From assembly GCA_028023455.1 (NCBI GenBank), contig JAQFVV010012396.1, forward strand, positions 7,978,085 through 8,042,084: 64,000 bases of DNA, given 5' to 3'. Below the pieces are notes generated by a model, which worked only from the letters and a program-made list of their open reading frames with translations, was not told the DNA's origin and did not search any database. Made by a program: the position numbers and the translations under genes. Source of the stretch: Epiperipatus broadwayi (lineage: Eukaryota > Onychophora > Udeonychophora > Euonychophora > Peripatidae). Below are positions 50,706-63,002 of this stretch, in pieces. How positions within the stretch are numbered: the first letter of the stretch is position 1; every line of letters begins with the position of its first letter.

Positions 50706-53700
50706 TGTAATATTACATGTTTGTATTTTTAATTAATTTTTTAAAGAAAATATTAATATAATATGTAAAATAAATTTAAAATGTTATACATATATTTTTA
50801 ATAAAAGTTTTTTAATTTTATAAAGCACAGATTATCAATGTGAATATTTTGAATATAATTTTGTAGAACATAGATTTAAAGACTACATCAGTTAAAGATG
50901 ACAAGACTTTTAAAATATGTGAATGCATATTAAACTCAGTCTGAAGAGGGCCTATAAAGCAATAATACTAGATTGTCATTGACAATAGTTTGCTTTGGTT
51001 TTCATTTTAAATGAGTATATCACACATTACCATAGTCATAAATAAGTTCTAATTCCAGAATAATAAAAAGGAGAGAAAAAAACGATTTAAGTACATGTTT
51101 TACAATGATTATACAAATTAATCAGCCCCACACTAGTTTTTTAGTGTATTTATTTGACATATTATGATGGTGCCTTTTAACATCTGCAGCAAATGTTTTT
51201 CTGACAAATGACAAAATTGGTTCAGTTGTAGTTCAATGTTGTATCTTTTACTTAGTCACAACTTTCCAATAAAAGCATTTTCCTATTATACCTTTTTAGA
51301 GTATCTTTAAGTTAATTATTACATCTATTTCTTCCATGAAAGCTCTGCTCAATATAATTATGATTAATTTGATTCTCTTATATTGTCCTAAAATTATCTA
51401 TCCATATATGTGTTATACCCCCAAACATAAATATGTGTTTATGAAGCAGTAAGAAAATTAGCTAAAATACAGAAATTCGAAAACTGATTTTAAATAAAAT
51501 TTAATAGAACATTTATTGTAATATGAAACATAATATTAATATTATTAAATGAATAAAGACCGAAAATACATACATGAGCAATTATTAGAAGAAATAAAAT
51601 AAATTAGTACGCATCAGTCTATTATTTTTATGATTTTAATATTTTGATCGTAGTTTTTTTAAAAAGAATATTGCATTTCAATGTTGTAAAAATGTGAAAT
51701 TATTAATGTGATTTTCTTCAATTAATCAAAAAGGAATTAATCGATATTCTTTATAATTCTTTAGCTTCGCAAATAACTTTATTGTTTATGCTTCGTTTAA
51801 AACTAATTCAGAGATATGTTAGAATCGTATTTACTTAATAAATCTTCGCCCGTTAATTTCCATGATTACTTTTACACATTTTCAATTTTATATATCTATC
51901 TATTTCCAAATTAGAATGGCATACTGAAATAAAACTTGTATCAGTATTGTTTTAAAGCCAGTCCTATATGAATTTATAAATGTTTATTGTAAATATATTA
52001 ATATACACTATAAGTAAGTTGATTTTAACATAACTTTTAACTAGATTTAATATTTGTCAAGTTATTTAAAATGAGTTTTTTCTTCTTGTAGTGGGTAATA
52101 CTTTGATAAAGTCATTGGTATAAGTGTAGACAAAAAGATCTCAATAAATTGCATTAAGAGATTGTAAGTATGGCAAACTACAGTCATTAATTATTATCAT
52201 GTGTCATAGTACCCAATTTAATACTTGAAAAACATTTATTCTAATGAAGATAATAAAATGTTGCTAAAAAAAATATTTGTTACAAAATAATCGATGTAGA
52301 TATTATTAAAGTATTTACTTATTTAAATGATTGCCTTTTATTTTATAACTTTCTAAAATTATGAAAAAGCTTTATATCATTAGATTAAACTCCTCTAACA
52401 AGCGTGTTAGCTCAGAATTATTGATATAATAATAAAAAATTTCATAAGTTATGTTTAAGTTTGATTTTCAAGTATGACCTTGCAATTACAACTATTATTT
52501 ATTGTAATTCTAGCCAAAGGAATATATCTAGAGAGAATTTTTCACAAGCAAAAAAATAATTTTAATAAGTTAAAAATAATTTGTTTTTATATATATTGTA
52601 ACAGAATAAAAAGTTGTCTTAAAAGTTTAGGCAGCATTTTATAACTGAAATGAAAAGATGATGATGAAATGACTTTTATTACTGCCTTTAAATTTAAAAC
52701 ACCATTTATAAGAAGATAAAAATAAGGGTATACCCTTCTTTTAATGCACCACAGATTTGGAAACTATTTGTAACAGATTGGATATGAAAAAACATGATAG
52801 AGTGATCCTGTCAAATTATGCTCTTCAAATTGTAACGATATTTATAACACAATAAATATGTGAATATGCCAATCTCTGTTATAATCTCACTGATTTAGGC
52901 AGCATTTTTAACAGATCAAAAATGTGTAATGGGAAACAATAACTTCAATGTAACTTGAATAGAATATAGCTCAGTCGTTGGTCATCTTATATAATAGAAT
53001 GATAATGATTTCTAAAGATAGACCTAATTTATAATTGAATAAAATGTAAATTAAATAAAAATAATACTAATTAAATAATGCTCATAAATAATAGTATCTT
53101 CATAATAGAATGACTATAATATACTAAACTAACAAATGCTAATCAATAAATAATCATTAAATATTTAAAATAATCCATTATCTAACCACATCTAACTATT
53201 AAATATACTAAAATAAAATAGTAATGATAATCTTTATTATAGCATCATGGATTCAAACAGCATTTAGAATAAATAGAAAACAAACAAAATTATCATTTTA
53301 GGTACCCATACTTAAACGTTTGGGTTGAAAGAATAGGTGGATTCATTCTATTCTTTCACAAAGACTTTATCTTGTATTGAAAAATGAGAATATTTATTTA
53401 TTGGTAAGATCCACAAAGCATGTGTGCACTAGCTTAAAAAGCTGATTATTAGTTTATTACAATTCAATAACATTACACTATATAAAATAAATATCTCATT
53501 TACATTTCAGGTACCCTAAATATGAGCCTTACATTAAATAGATTAAAATAAAGCAATTAAATCACATAACATTGTGTCAAAACAACAATATCTGCTTAAG
53601 ATATATTTCACTTGTAATCAAATTAGAATAGTAATAAATCATTCAACAACCAAATCCTAATATCCCCAACTAATCAAACATTAATTATAATAACATAAAC

Positions 53701-55285
53701 TTGTACTAAAGTTTAATCATGTTCATATCTAAAAAAAGTAATTCATGAATGACTGGAATAGCAGCTTTAGTATGTCCTATAAGTTTACAATATTCATCAT
53801 ATCTAAATAAATATATGATCCAATAATTAATTTTAAATCCTAGTTTAATAAAATGATAAATTATACTAACCTCAGCCATGCTATATTCTTATATTGTCTT
53901 TACTCTTGCTAATTAAGTTAGTTATAATAAAATAAAATATGCAATAAGGATGTAATATTAAGGAACCTATTATAATTTTGAATCTATAATATCCAATCAA
54001 ACCAGTATATAAAATATCAGTAGATTTCTATTGGATATTTATTTAAATACAGTTAACTAATCATATCAATTTATTTTAAATTTACTGTAACTAAATTATT
54101 AAAACTATATTATATCAATCAGAACATATAAAAAGAATTATTAACATTTATTATTATAATCAAATGTGAATATTAAAATTTACTAAATGTGAATATGCTA
54201 CATAGATTACACATATAACCAACCTAATTCCTTTTAACCCTAGGCTAAAATCTTGCATTTAAACCAATGTTAGTTTACTGATATACCAATGTGACCAATA
54301 TAAAAATGTAATTATTAGCATAACACAACCATACTAAATGGAATTTACATCTGTAACATGATATCATTTAAAAAATAAAGAATCATGATGGGAAGAAATG
54401 AGTATCTTCCCCATGATTATTTCACCAATAGACCAATTGGTGATACAAAAAAAATGAAATTATTTGAAATATACATACAAGATTCTCTGTAAAAGGGGAT
54501 AGCGGTCTTTGCCAGGTTACTGTTCCAACCAGAGAATAAGAAAATCAATGGCATAGGAAATATATCTACAACTATTGACAACATGGTGGCTACACTTTTG
54601 GGCCATATGTTCAGGTGGATATTATATCCTGTATGCTAACACAGTAGAAAGGAACAAGTATCCACTGCACCTACTCAGATTACATTGACATAAAACATCT
54701 GTACAACTATCCACCAGTACCAATTTAACTATGAAACAATTAGCCCAAAATTAACACACTTTAAACTAACATAATCTTACAAATCTATGCAGCCATTTGT
54801 GCTTAGTTTTAAATTATTAATTTAAAAGAAATTTACGAGACTGGAAATGATATTAAACACATATATAAAAAAATATATAAATAATTAAAAATTTTAGTCA
54901 GATAAGAGAGAGATTTTTTTTAAAAGTTAAGTGACACTTAAAATACTTGAGAAGTTCGTATTATATAATTAATGTTCATATTTCATTTAAAACAAAAGCT
55001 TATATTTTCCAATGCTGTATGTAAAGTCTATCTTTGCAGTCCTTGATGTATCACACAATTCAAAGTTCTTTCCATTTCATATTGTTCTAGATGGAGACAA
55101 ATTCATTGCTAGCCAGTTTCTTGGAACCATCATACTCTGGAGGCTGCCTTAGCTGGTGCAAATGTGGAAAACAATTTATTGTGTGGCACCTATATTTTAG
55201 AGATCTGCAATACACTTATAAATATATTTAAATAAGACACAATTAGCATGAGCAATCCCAATCTAAATCTCAACTTCAAAGTTTT
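50706..55285. other. AT-rich non-coding stretch
   Basis: About 4.6 kb without a supported gene. From 52.9 to 54.4 kb the plus strand is rich in A and poor in T runs, resembling 16.0-17.9 kb, with which it shares a 31-base word at 52956-52986. Less AT-rich patches at 54.49-54.72 kb and 55.05-55.19 kb remain unexplained. Confidence 0.45.
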
Positions 55286-55299
55286 CTTTTTATATCTTT

Positions 55300-55494
55300 A
55301 ATAGTTTTAACAAGGCTGTAAACCTTAGCAATGAGCGTCTGAAAAAATCGTCACTCATAGCGTAAGCATGTGTTTTAAAGACCTACAGAGGTCCCTAGTG
55401 ACGATTTTTTCAGACGCTCATTGCTAAGGTTTACAGCCTTGTTAAAACTATTACTGAAATAATAGTGAGCGTTTAATAAAATTTATAATTACAA
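55300..55494. mobile_element. Foldback element with perfect 57-bp arms and 14-bp target duplication
   Basis: Arms 55299-55355 and 55397-55453 are exact reverse complements over 57 bases (AATAGTTTTAACAAGGCTGT at the outside, GAAAAAATCGTCACT at the inside). The 41-base loop holds its own hairpin GACCT-ACAG-AGGTC. A 41-bp unpaired tail (ACTGAAATAATAGTGAGCGT...) follows the right arm. Exact 14-bp direct repeats CTTTTTATATCTTT lie at 55286-55299 and 55495-55508. The layout (palindrome, one-sided tail, long duplication) matches the other foldback family although the sequence differs. Perfect arms imply recent origin or arm conversion. Confidence 0.85.
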
Positions 55495-55508
55495 CTTTTT
55501 ATATCTTT

Positions 55509-55920
55509 GTAAATTCTTATCATCAAATTCCAAGATCGATCTTGCCTGGCTTGGTGCTGTTTTTATTGGTGATGATGACTTTTCTCTGTGGACCGTTTGT
55601 TTATTTCCATCATTATTGGCCAGCTTGCTTTAAAGTGGGAGCTCAAAATTTTATCACTAGTATTTTTTTTAACTTCTCTCTTATCTGGCTTTTCTATTAC
55701 GTCATATAGAAAATCATTTCCATTCTAAGATTAAAAATAACTAATTAACAACTTTTTTTTAATTATTTTATATTAAAACAATCTTATTTTTAGATTTCAA
55801 ACTTTAAATAATTATATAATTAGTTCGCCATCTGTACATTATATATATTAATTTAAATAAAATTATTAAATTCTCTTTTTTACATATATTTCTACCTGAG
55901 GGTGATTTTATATTTTTTTC
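55509..55920. other. Non-coding, no recognised feature
   Basis: Short less-AT-rich patch at 55.54-55.66 kb, otherwise AT filler. Confidence 0.45.
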
Positions 55921-55924
55921 ACTT

Positions 55925-57060
55925 TTATTTGAAAATGATGTAAGGGCATATACTTATTCCATTACAATATATAACAATAATGCCCTCGACTTCTTTGGAT
56001 AATACAGTATCCAAACATCTGAGGAGACCATCTCTACTATTTAAAAGTCCAAAAAAATATTCTTTCAAAAACATATAAGTAGTCCTCATATTTAAATGCA
56101 GTATACTTCTGATCTTCATCATGTAAGTATATCTGCAAATAACTAGCTGTTAATTAAACTGTAGAAAAATCTTTTTGTCTTTAAATCTAATTAATAATTT
56201 CTGCACAATAGAAAGGATAGCATGTTCTAGAATCATCAATCAATTTAAAAATCTTGCATCCAAGCAAATACATATGGAACCATCCTTTTTATAGATGACC
56301 ACCAATGGATTATTATATGCTGAGGGACATTTTCTAATAATTTTCCACTCAAGTATCTGATCAATTTGTTTTTTTACTTCAACTTTGTACTGGTGAGGGA
56401 TATAGCAGCTTTTACATTAATCCTTCAAACATATCCTATGTACTTACTCTTTTATCACACAAGGCTTTTTAGATCCTTATATCTAAAGAGAAACTTGAAA
56501 AACTGTTCTTTAAAGTTGTTATCCAACTCAAAAGATTAACATATTTTTATATGCAAATTTGACTTTGTAGAATTATTTTGGATAGCTAGTAAACTGAAAT
56601 TTTGAATGGGTACCTTCCTATTAAATCTACATCTTTCCCTTTTTAAAATCAATTCTTGACTAACGTAAGTCAATAGCACATCCAAACCAAATCACAGAGT
56701 CAGACCCTACTGTAATTTCATGAATAAATCCAGATATAATCAAAAATATTTATTCTATGTTTATTGAGTTAATCTTGATATTTAACCACAGTTGCTGAGC
56801 AAACAATTTTGCCTTAAGATCATTGGCCATTATAACTTGTTTGCCTTAATGGCAGCATAGGAATTTCAAAGTCTATTTCAGTAAGTTTAATATATAAATT
56901 TTCTGATATAACAGCAATTTCACTTCCAAAATATAATAAAGCTCTTATAACATACCCCAAACAATAATACTAATTTCTGGATAATTGTTATTTATATAAC
57001 TTTCTATTGCCCTATCATACTCATCATCTTCTATTTCAAAATTCAGTGAAGTTAGTCGAT
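55925..57060 (-). pseudogene. Ty3/gypsy-type LTR retrotransposon remnant (protease to reverse transcriptase)
   Basis: On the minus strand, about 56940-56881 reads GSEIAVISENLYIKL, the aspartic protease active-site region (normally DTGSExxxIS; the catalytic Asp-Thr is lost). About 56760-56700 reads SGFIHEITVGSD, the protease C-terminal block. At 56400-56290 KVEVKKQIDQILEWKIIRKC and NNPLVVIYKKDGSICICLDA match the gypsy RT start (YxSPIVxVxKKDGSxRxCxD). The frame 56122-55925 ends with GLLNSRDGLLRCLDTVL and GIIVIYCNGISI, where YVDD has become YCNG. RNase H and integrase are not seen; the fragment stops about 55.92 kb. No LTRs could be found by eye. Dead copy. Confidence 0.75.
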
Positions 57061-58430
57061 AATATTATTGCTTCCCAGATTTATGACACCATAAGGCTTC
57101 CACAATGAGAAATATTTCAATGAGGCCCATTTTAAGTTAAATAACTAGTTTTAAGTCTAGCCCCAAGAATCTTCACAGATATGCCATGCCATATGCTGAC
57201 AGGATAACTTCCTGCTGTGCATGCATTCTTTTCTACTTTACCATCACTTTTAGAAATAGCTCTATTACTATTTAAATATGGCAAAATTATACTATTTTTA
57301 TTAACCATATACTATCTCTTTGCTCTTTTATTTTTATTTCTTTTGTTTTTATTAAGTTTAATCAAAAAAATATGACTACTTTACTATATTTATGATATTT
57401 TCTATAAGTGCTTCACTGCATTGAATGCTCCAAATTTTGAGATATCTCTTCATGTCTGTTAGCAACAATTAAAGTTTTCTCAATGTTCCTCAGCAAGTTT
57501 TTCCTAATTATTCAAGTTATTTGGTTTTCTGATAATGGATTAGTAACTTGTAATTAATGGAGTAGGAACTCCATTGACCTATACACACAAAGCATATCAT
57601 GACTGTCAATTGATAATTCTAAAGAGTTCACATTACAATTGTTAGACATATTGGAAAAAAAAGCCCACTAAAATGAACTTCAAGTTTAAACAAATTCAGA
57701 AGTTTGTATGCTTGAAATTTTACTTTTTATTTTATAAATGTTTTAGTGATTATATTTATTGGGTGCATTATAAAAATAGTTATAAGTTATTTGGAATAAC
57801 AAGAAAAAAGAAAAGAGAAAATTATTTCGTACTTTCATTTTCATTTCATCTTAAGTCACTATCATAGTTGATTCATCCTTCATTGATCCCTACTCTATCA
57901 CCATCTTAGTTATTCATCACCCTAAGACATTTCCTCTACCTTCTCCTCATTCTTAAGTTCATTCATTTTTATTGGTTAATTATTATTTGTTCTTCATCAT
58001 CCATTCAATCTTCTACATATTTATTCATTTATCATCCAACTCATAACTCTAATCCCATATTCATTTCATAGATGGATATCCTCCTGATTATTAAGCATTT
58101 AGTAGAATTATAAATTAAATTTATCTTGTAATATTTTTGCTTTAGATCTTGAAGTTAGTTTAATCAATGTTTAAGATTAGCTATAACGGATGAAGGGCTA
58201 ATATGATGTAATGTAAAATCAGTAATTTCCTGTGACCTCAATAAAGTGTTTATTCATGATCATGCTAGCCAGGTCTGTTCTAATATTTTATTTTGTATTC
58301 TAACATTATTTTCATGTATGCATATATGTAGTTGTTTACAAAGGCTTGTTTCCATTTGTTTTACAGGTGATCACAATATATATAATGCTATTATTATTCA
58401 ATACCTATATTCCTTTGATGTTATATATGT
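57061..58430. other. Non-coding; pyrimidine-rich patch at 57.86-58.08 kb
   Basis: No gene. From about 57860 to 58080 the plus strand is strongly pyrimidine-biased (C and T with CATC/TTCATC words), likely a decayed simple repeat. Confidence 0.45.
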
Positions 58431-58539
58431 AATAAATATTAATAAATACAGTAAACTAAATATAAATATAAAGTACAACTTTAAAAAAAATATTTTTTTT
58501 TATATCCACCTAGAAGTGCTTTCCAGTAGTATTGTAGAC

Positions 58540-58990
58540 AAAGCAATTAACATGAACTCTTTTTTAAGGTATCTTCAAACACACTTTCAAAATCTAACCT
58601 TCCCACAATTCATTGATTTTTACATTTGCTGCTTGTCTGTTTATTAAGTCATGCTTCCATTTGTATATTAACAAAGCTTCCTTTACTTGTCTTTTATTAT
58701 TGTTTGTTTCAATTTGTAATATTTTCACATTATTACAATTAAAATTAAAACCATATATACATAATTTATTATGATCATAAAAAACCGATATTGAAATATT
58801 ACCATTTCCCTTACAATTTTGTTTAGTTTTTTAAACTCTTTTTAATAACTGCAAGTGTTCTTTAGTTCTTTTCTTCAATGAACATCTTGATCTCCCATAT
58901 ATCCACTACCACATTTACATCTCCATTTATATATGATGCAATTTTTATTTAAGAATGAGGTTTTAGCACTTGAATTATTTATTATTTTAT
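58540..58990 (-). pseudogene. Penelope-like GIY-YIG endonuclease remnant, left copy
   Basis: Minus strand: IYKWRCKCGSGYMG at about 58945-58905 (Cys pair before the Y-x-G strand), then KKRTKEHLQLLKRV (the 'LxxRxxEH' helix), NISISVFYDHNKLCIYGFNF, and QVKEALLIYKWKHDLINRQA at about 58690-58640 holding the catalytic Glu. This fits the C-terminal GIY-YIG nuclease of Penelope-like elements, including its CxC motif. A few stops and shifts. More complete than its partner. Confidence 0.7.
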
Positions 58991-59011
58991 TAATCCAAGG
59001 AGGGAATCAAA

Positions 59012-59330
59012 ATGTACATTGGAGAAAAGAACTACAGAACACTTGCAATTATTAAAAAGAATTCAAAAACTAAACAAAATTGTAATGGAAATGATAAGGT
59101 TTCAACATGTTTTTTTTATGATCATAATAGATTATGTATATATGTTTTTAATTTTGATTATAATAATCTGAAAATATTACAAATTGAAAGAAGCCATAAT
59201 AAAAGGACTATAAAAGGAAGTTATGTTAATATATAAATGTAAGCATATCTTAATAAATAGACAGACAGCAAACATAAAAATCAATAAATTGGAGAAAGTT
59301 AGATTTTGAAAGGGTGTTTGAACATACCTT
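59012..59330 (+). pseudogene. Penelope-like GIY-YIG endonuclease remnant, right copy
   Basis: The plus-strand frame 59012-59236 starts at a Met by chance and reads MYIGEKNYRTLAIIKKNSKT, VSTCFFYDHNRLCIYVFNFD and RSHNKRTIKGSYVNI. It parallels the left copy, but its opening CxC motif is missing and the catalytic Glu position (KEALLI) reads KGSYVN. Translation past the stop still resembles the partner to about 59330. Non-functional. Confidence 0.65.
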
Positions 59331-59472
59331 TAAAAAATGAATTAATGTTAGCTGACAAAGACTACAAAGCTAGTCGTAAATACTCTTAGATGGATACAAA
59401 AACAATTTTTAAAATTTTTTTTAAAGTTGTACTTTATATATATATATTTAATTTACTGTATTTTATTAAAAT

Positions 59473-60255
59473 TTAATTATAAGATTATATATATATACAT
59501 ACACACATATCAATCTTATGAAGACATATTTTGATATTAAGGGGAGATGATGTTTGAAATGAATTATGGGAAGTTTGTTTGTTTGTATATATATGTTTGT
59601 TCCTTTAATTTGATTTTCACTTGAGAATATCTATTTTTAGTAGTTGAAACCATGGTCGTGTAAGGATTTTGGTAAAAATTTTGGATTTTATCTAGTATTG
59701 TATTATTTTATGGTTTTTCATTATATATACACATGTATATACATGCAGTGTATATTTCAACTATGAAAACGTCATCAAATTAATGCTATTTTTCCTAAAT
59801 TAAGATTTACAGAATAAACACAATTCCTAAAAAGAATGCTATAGTTTGATATAGCAAACACATTTGCAATATGTTTCAGAGCTTTTCCATTTAGACTAGA
59901 GTATCAGACCATCTTTGTCACATGTTTATAAAGCAGCAGTGAAAATATTGAATGTATTTTTTTCTAATTACAGTATCCTATTTTATCTCTAGAATAATTT
60001 TTGCCATGTTTTAGAAAAAGAATTAGTAAACTGATTAATTTTCACAACAAAAAAGAAATAATTTAATTTGGAATTTATCATTAACTAAAAAAAAAAAAAA
60101 AAGAAATAATTTTCAGATGAGACAGAAGAAGTTCCAAACACAAAATAACTAAATCAGTAAATAGTCAAAATAAGAGTCATAGATCACATGACCCATTCTC
60201 TTAAGCTTGTAAGTTATAAACAATCAGTAATCTGTAAATTTTTACAAATTTTATT
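59473..60255. other. AT-rich non-coding stretch
   Basis: Nothing supported. Confidence 0.5.
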
Positions 60256-60261
60256 AAATTA

Positions 60262-60472
60262 GAATACACGTAGAATGTATATGCTGAACTTTAGATGTAT
60301 GTAATTAAAAGAGATTTTAATACAGACTTTCAAACTCCCATCAGCTATCCACTCCATCTTATATAACTGATACACATGATGAAGTGGATAGCTGAAGAAG
60401 CTTGAAAGTCTGTGTTTGAATCTCCTTTAAATACATCTAAAGTTCAGTATATACATTATACATGTATTTTAA
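60262..60472. repeat. Inverted duplication of the repeat family A tail
   Basis: AATACACGTAGAATGTATAT, GCTGAACTTTAGATGTAT, CAGACTTTCAA, CAGCTATCCACT on the left are mirrored by AGTGGATAGCTG, CTTGAAAGTCTG, ATACATCTAAAGTTCAGTAT and ATTATACATGTATT on the right. Arms are about 95 bp around a short centre near 60365. The unit is the end of repeat family A, with the B-box-like word TGTTTGAATCTCC (compare GTTCAAATCCC in the 63.2-kb copy). It stands directly before a longer family A copy. Confidence 0.8.
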
Positions 60473-60524
60473 TATTAAAGAATCAGCCTGAATTCTGTCC
60501 ACTCCTCTTTTGTTCATTGTAATG

Positions 60525-60900
60525 AGTATATTAAGGTCCTATATGGTCAGAGTGATTTAAAAACATCATGGGTATGATAATAATATTGGCATCAACATAG
60601 GCTTTGACCACTTCATCATCAGATATTTAATAATATGACTGTCTAAAGAATTGGAGGGTGAAAAAGATTAAAACCTCTTCATTAAAGCTTAAAGATTTGC
60701 TACATTAACATAAACTGGGGACTGATTATATATATATGTATAGAAGGTGATGATCTGGACCAACTGATGAGTTCTGGTTCAGCATGAAATACTATACTGG
60801 AGATCATTTACCTTTTTCACATGTATGTGGTCATATGTATTGGTTGTATACGATGTAGTAGATAACTGAAAAAAGCTTGAAAGTCTGTATTCTCTCTAAT
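60525..60900 (+). repeat. Repeat family A, copy with hammerhead core
   Basis: Shares with 29425-29715 (minus) the words GGTCAGAGTG, CATGGGTATGA, ATTGGCATCAACA and CATCATCAGAT, and with 63000-63230 the stretch from GATTTGCTA.CTTAATATAAA through the hammerhead core to CTTGAAAGTCTGT. No protein coding. The closing part (GCTTGAAAGTCTGTATTC) resembles a decayed RNA polymerase III B box, so the family may be SINE-like. Confidence 0.75.
60752..60833 (+). ncRNA. Hammerhead ribozyme-like motif H4
   Basis: Stem I 5' side GACCA, core CTGATGA (60764-60770, intact), stem II GTTCTG-GTT-CAGCAT (60771-60785, 5 of 6 pairs), intact GAAA (60786-60789), stem III region of about 33 nt closing with CACAT, GTA (60823-60825) as cleavage triplet, then TGTGGTC, of which TGGTC pairs back with GACCA. 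Both invariant boxes are intact, so of the five copies this has the best core. Weak points are the poor stem III and mismatched bases next to the cleavage site. Confidence 0.55.
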
Positions 60901-61074
60901 TAAATTTTATTGAGATAAATTCATTATAAATATTTATTTTATGCTTTTAAAAACATGCAATTTTAGTTTTCATTAAAATTAAATATTCATATTTATATAT
61001 ACAACATAATGTTAAACCTAAATATGTATAACAATTAATCTTACATTTATTTTTGCACTTATGTTTAAAAAACT

Positions 61075-61731
61075 ATTGTATTGGATAGTAATTTTGCTGT
61101 AGCACAAAACTTAGTAGGCCTAAATATGTGTGCTAGAATAAAAAGATTGTATTATGAACAAGTTTAACTTATTATTAATCGTTTTAAATTAAATCTCGAT
61201 TCTACATGTCCCTTGTCTAATAATCATCCAGGACATATTATACACATTTTTCAAAGCTGTCGTACTTTTCATCCGTACATAAGAAAATAATTAATCTTAA
61301 ACAATTTTTTGAGAAAAATATAACAAATTTTCACTCTTATAATGCCATAGTAATTATTTATACTCTTAGAATCATCGGCTTGTTCGCTACTCTGTAATTT
61401 TTGACAACTAAAATACAATGTTGTTTAAAAAATAATAAAGAGTAGTATAAAACATATTTATATGCTCTAAATACTTATCAACAAAATTTGACAGAACAAT
61501 ATTTTTATTAGTAGTACATTATTTTAGAATGATATAAAGCATATAAATTATACATTAATTTACGTGAATCATTTTCATCCGCCTTCAGTCATTAGTAGTA
61601 ATGTTTATATTTTTATAAACTATGTATTGTAGGTCATGTAAAACTAATCACCAATCTTTTTTCTTCTGTATATATGTTAATACTTGTATATAATTTGTTA
61701 TTAATAAAGTTTATTTTATATTTTAAAAAAA
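61075..61731 (+). pseudogene. LINE 3' end with zinc knuckle and poly(A)
   Basis: Plus-strand reading at about 61200-61270 gives STCPLSNNHPGHIIHIFQSC, a zinc-knuckle-like pattern with the second Cys replaced by Ser, as at the ORF2 end of zf-RVT-type LINEs (compare CPLCKSDEDMIIHMF at 41.5 kb). Upstream NMCARIKRLYYEQV is consistent. Stops interrupt it. About 330 bp further the sequence ends AATAAAGTTTATTTTATATT followed by eight A (up to about 61731), a polyadenylation signal and poly(A). 5'-truncated and dead. Confidence 0.55.
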
Positions 61732-61734
61732 ATC

Positions 61735-62995
61735 TGGAATCAATTATGTTTATTGTAGGAGATGCCACTATATATGTAAAAAAAAAAAACACTCAAAAAT
61801 ATTCAAAGTTCATCAAGTCATAAATAGATGAAAAAATAATAAATGTCGTCAACTATTTTAAAGTATAAAGGCATAAAATGTAATTACAAATATAATGCAG
61901 CATATATATATAATTTCAGGTATTAAAAATTGAATCTAATGCTGCCTATAAATATTTCAGCACCCCTTTTTATGTTTAAATATTTTACTACGACATATTT
62001 AAAGTATTATTTAAAACTGCAGTTATAAACCTGCATTGATAATAGCAATATTATTTATTTTTTGAACCCTGCCTAAAATTACAATCAGGAAATAAAATGG
62101 ATTTTTTACTCTATAATTTTTTGCAATGATTTTTCCATCAATTTATCCTACCCTTTCCCTGTTCCCACATACAGTCACACCTGAATCATCCCACAATCTT
62201 GAACTTTTCAATCACAATTAATTTTAAATTATGTATTAAAAAAGTTTTTGAATTATTTTTATAAAAAAATATTTAGTAATTTTATTTATAAAATACGAAA
62301 TAGAATTGCTAACTGTGTAATAACATTTTACAATAATAACTTTCCATTTAATAGTCTTTTTTAATGTAATGGCATTACTTTTAGATTATCCGTGCATATA
62401 CCTTTTCTATACTATGCTATATCACTATCAAATGTCAATTTGTCTGACTGGCATTTTGAATGCTATGTTCTATTTTTGGTAGGAAATATTTCTTTGTGGA
62501 AGACTAAGATTTTATCGACAGAAGATTTGCATTGTATTTCATTCTCAGCTATATCCTTTCAATTTTTTAATAGATTAATATTTTGGTGTTTAATTAATTA
62601 ATTTTTCATTTTAACTATATGACAATTACATTTAGTGTTTATAATAAAAGAAAGTGAGGTTGCCCGCTTACAAAAAAAAAAAAATCATTGAAAAAGATAC
62701 ATTGCATGTTAATATAGATAGAATATTAGAATAAATAAACATGAAATTTTATTTCTCTTTATTTTATATTTTTATTTCTCTTTATTTTATATTTATACTA
62801 AATTGGAAATATTTTTTTATATCTAACTCAATACATATTATTTTCAATAATTGTTAATGTAAGATTTATAATTATTTTTATTGAATTACTCATTTATAAA
62901 CATATCTTGTTTATTTAATTTATTATTAGAGTTTCATTCATAAGCTGAATAATATAAATTGATTCATAGAAATCTACTGTTCCTAAATTCACATA
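61735..62995. other. AT-rich non-coding stretch
   Basis: Includes a 24-bp direct duplication (TTTATTTCTCTTTATTTTAT and neighbours at about 62748 and 62771). Otherwise nothing supported. Confidence 0.5.
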
Positions 62996-63002
62996 AGTAT
63001 GA

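Larger units (their letters stand above)
58433..59472. mobile_element. Second Penelope-like palindrome (two 3' ends head to head)
   Basis: Left arm about 58433-58900 (coding sense on the minus strand) and right arm about 58995-59472 (plus strand) are inverted copies, about 80-85% identical by eye. Paired landmarks include AAGTTGTACTTTATAT, TTGTAATGGAAATGATAA / its counterpart, and GAAAAGAACT.CAGAACACTTGCA. The central 95 bp (58901-58994) belongs to the left copy only and holds its Cys-rich motif. Similar in layout to the palindrome at 33.3-34.9 kb but from a different Penelope-like family. Both arms are broken. Confidence 0.75.

Noticed and set aside
58246-58647. 133-codon plus-strand frame
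   Set aside because: Shadow frame: the left arm of the Penelope-like palindrome codes on the opposite strand, and the peptide is hydrophobic AT-driven sequence.
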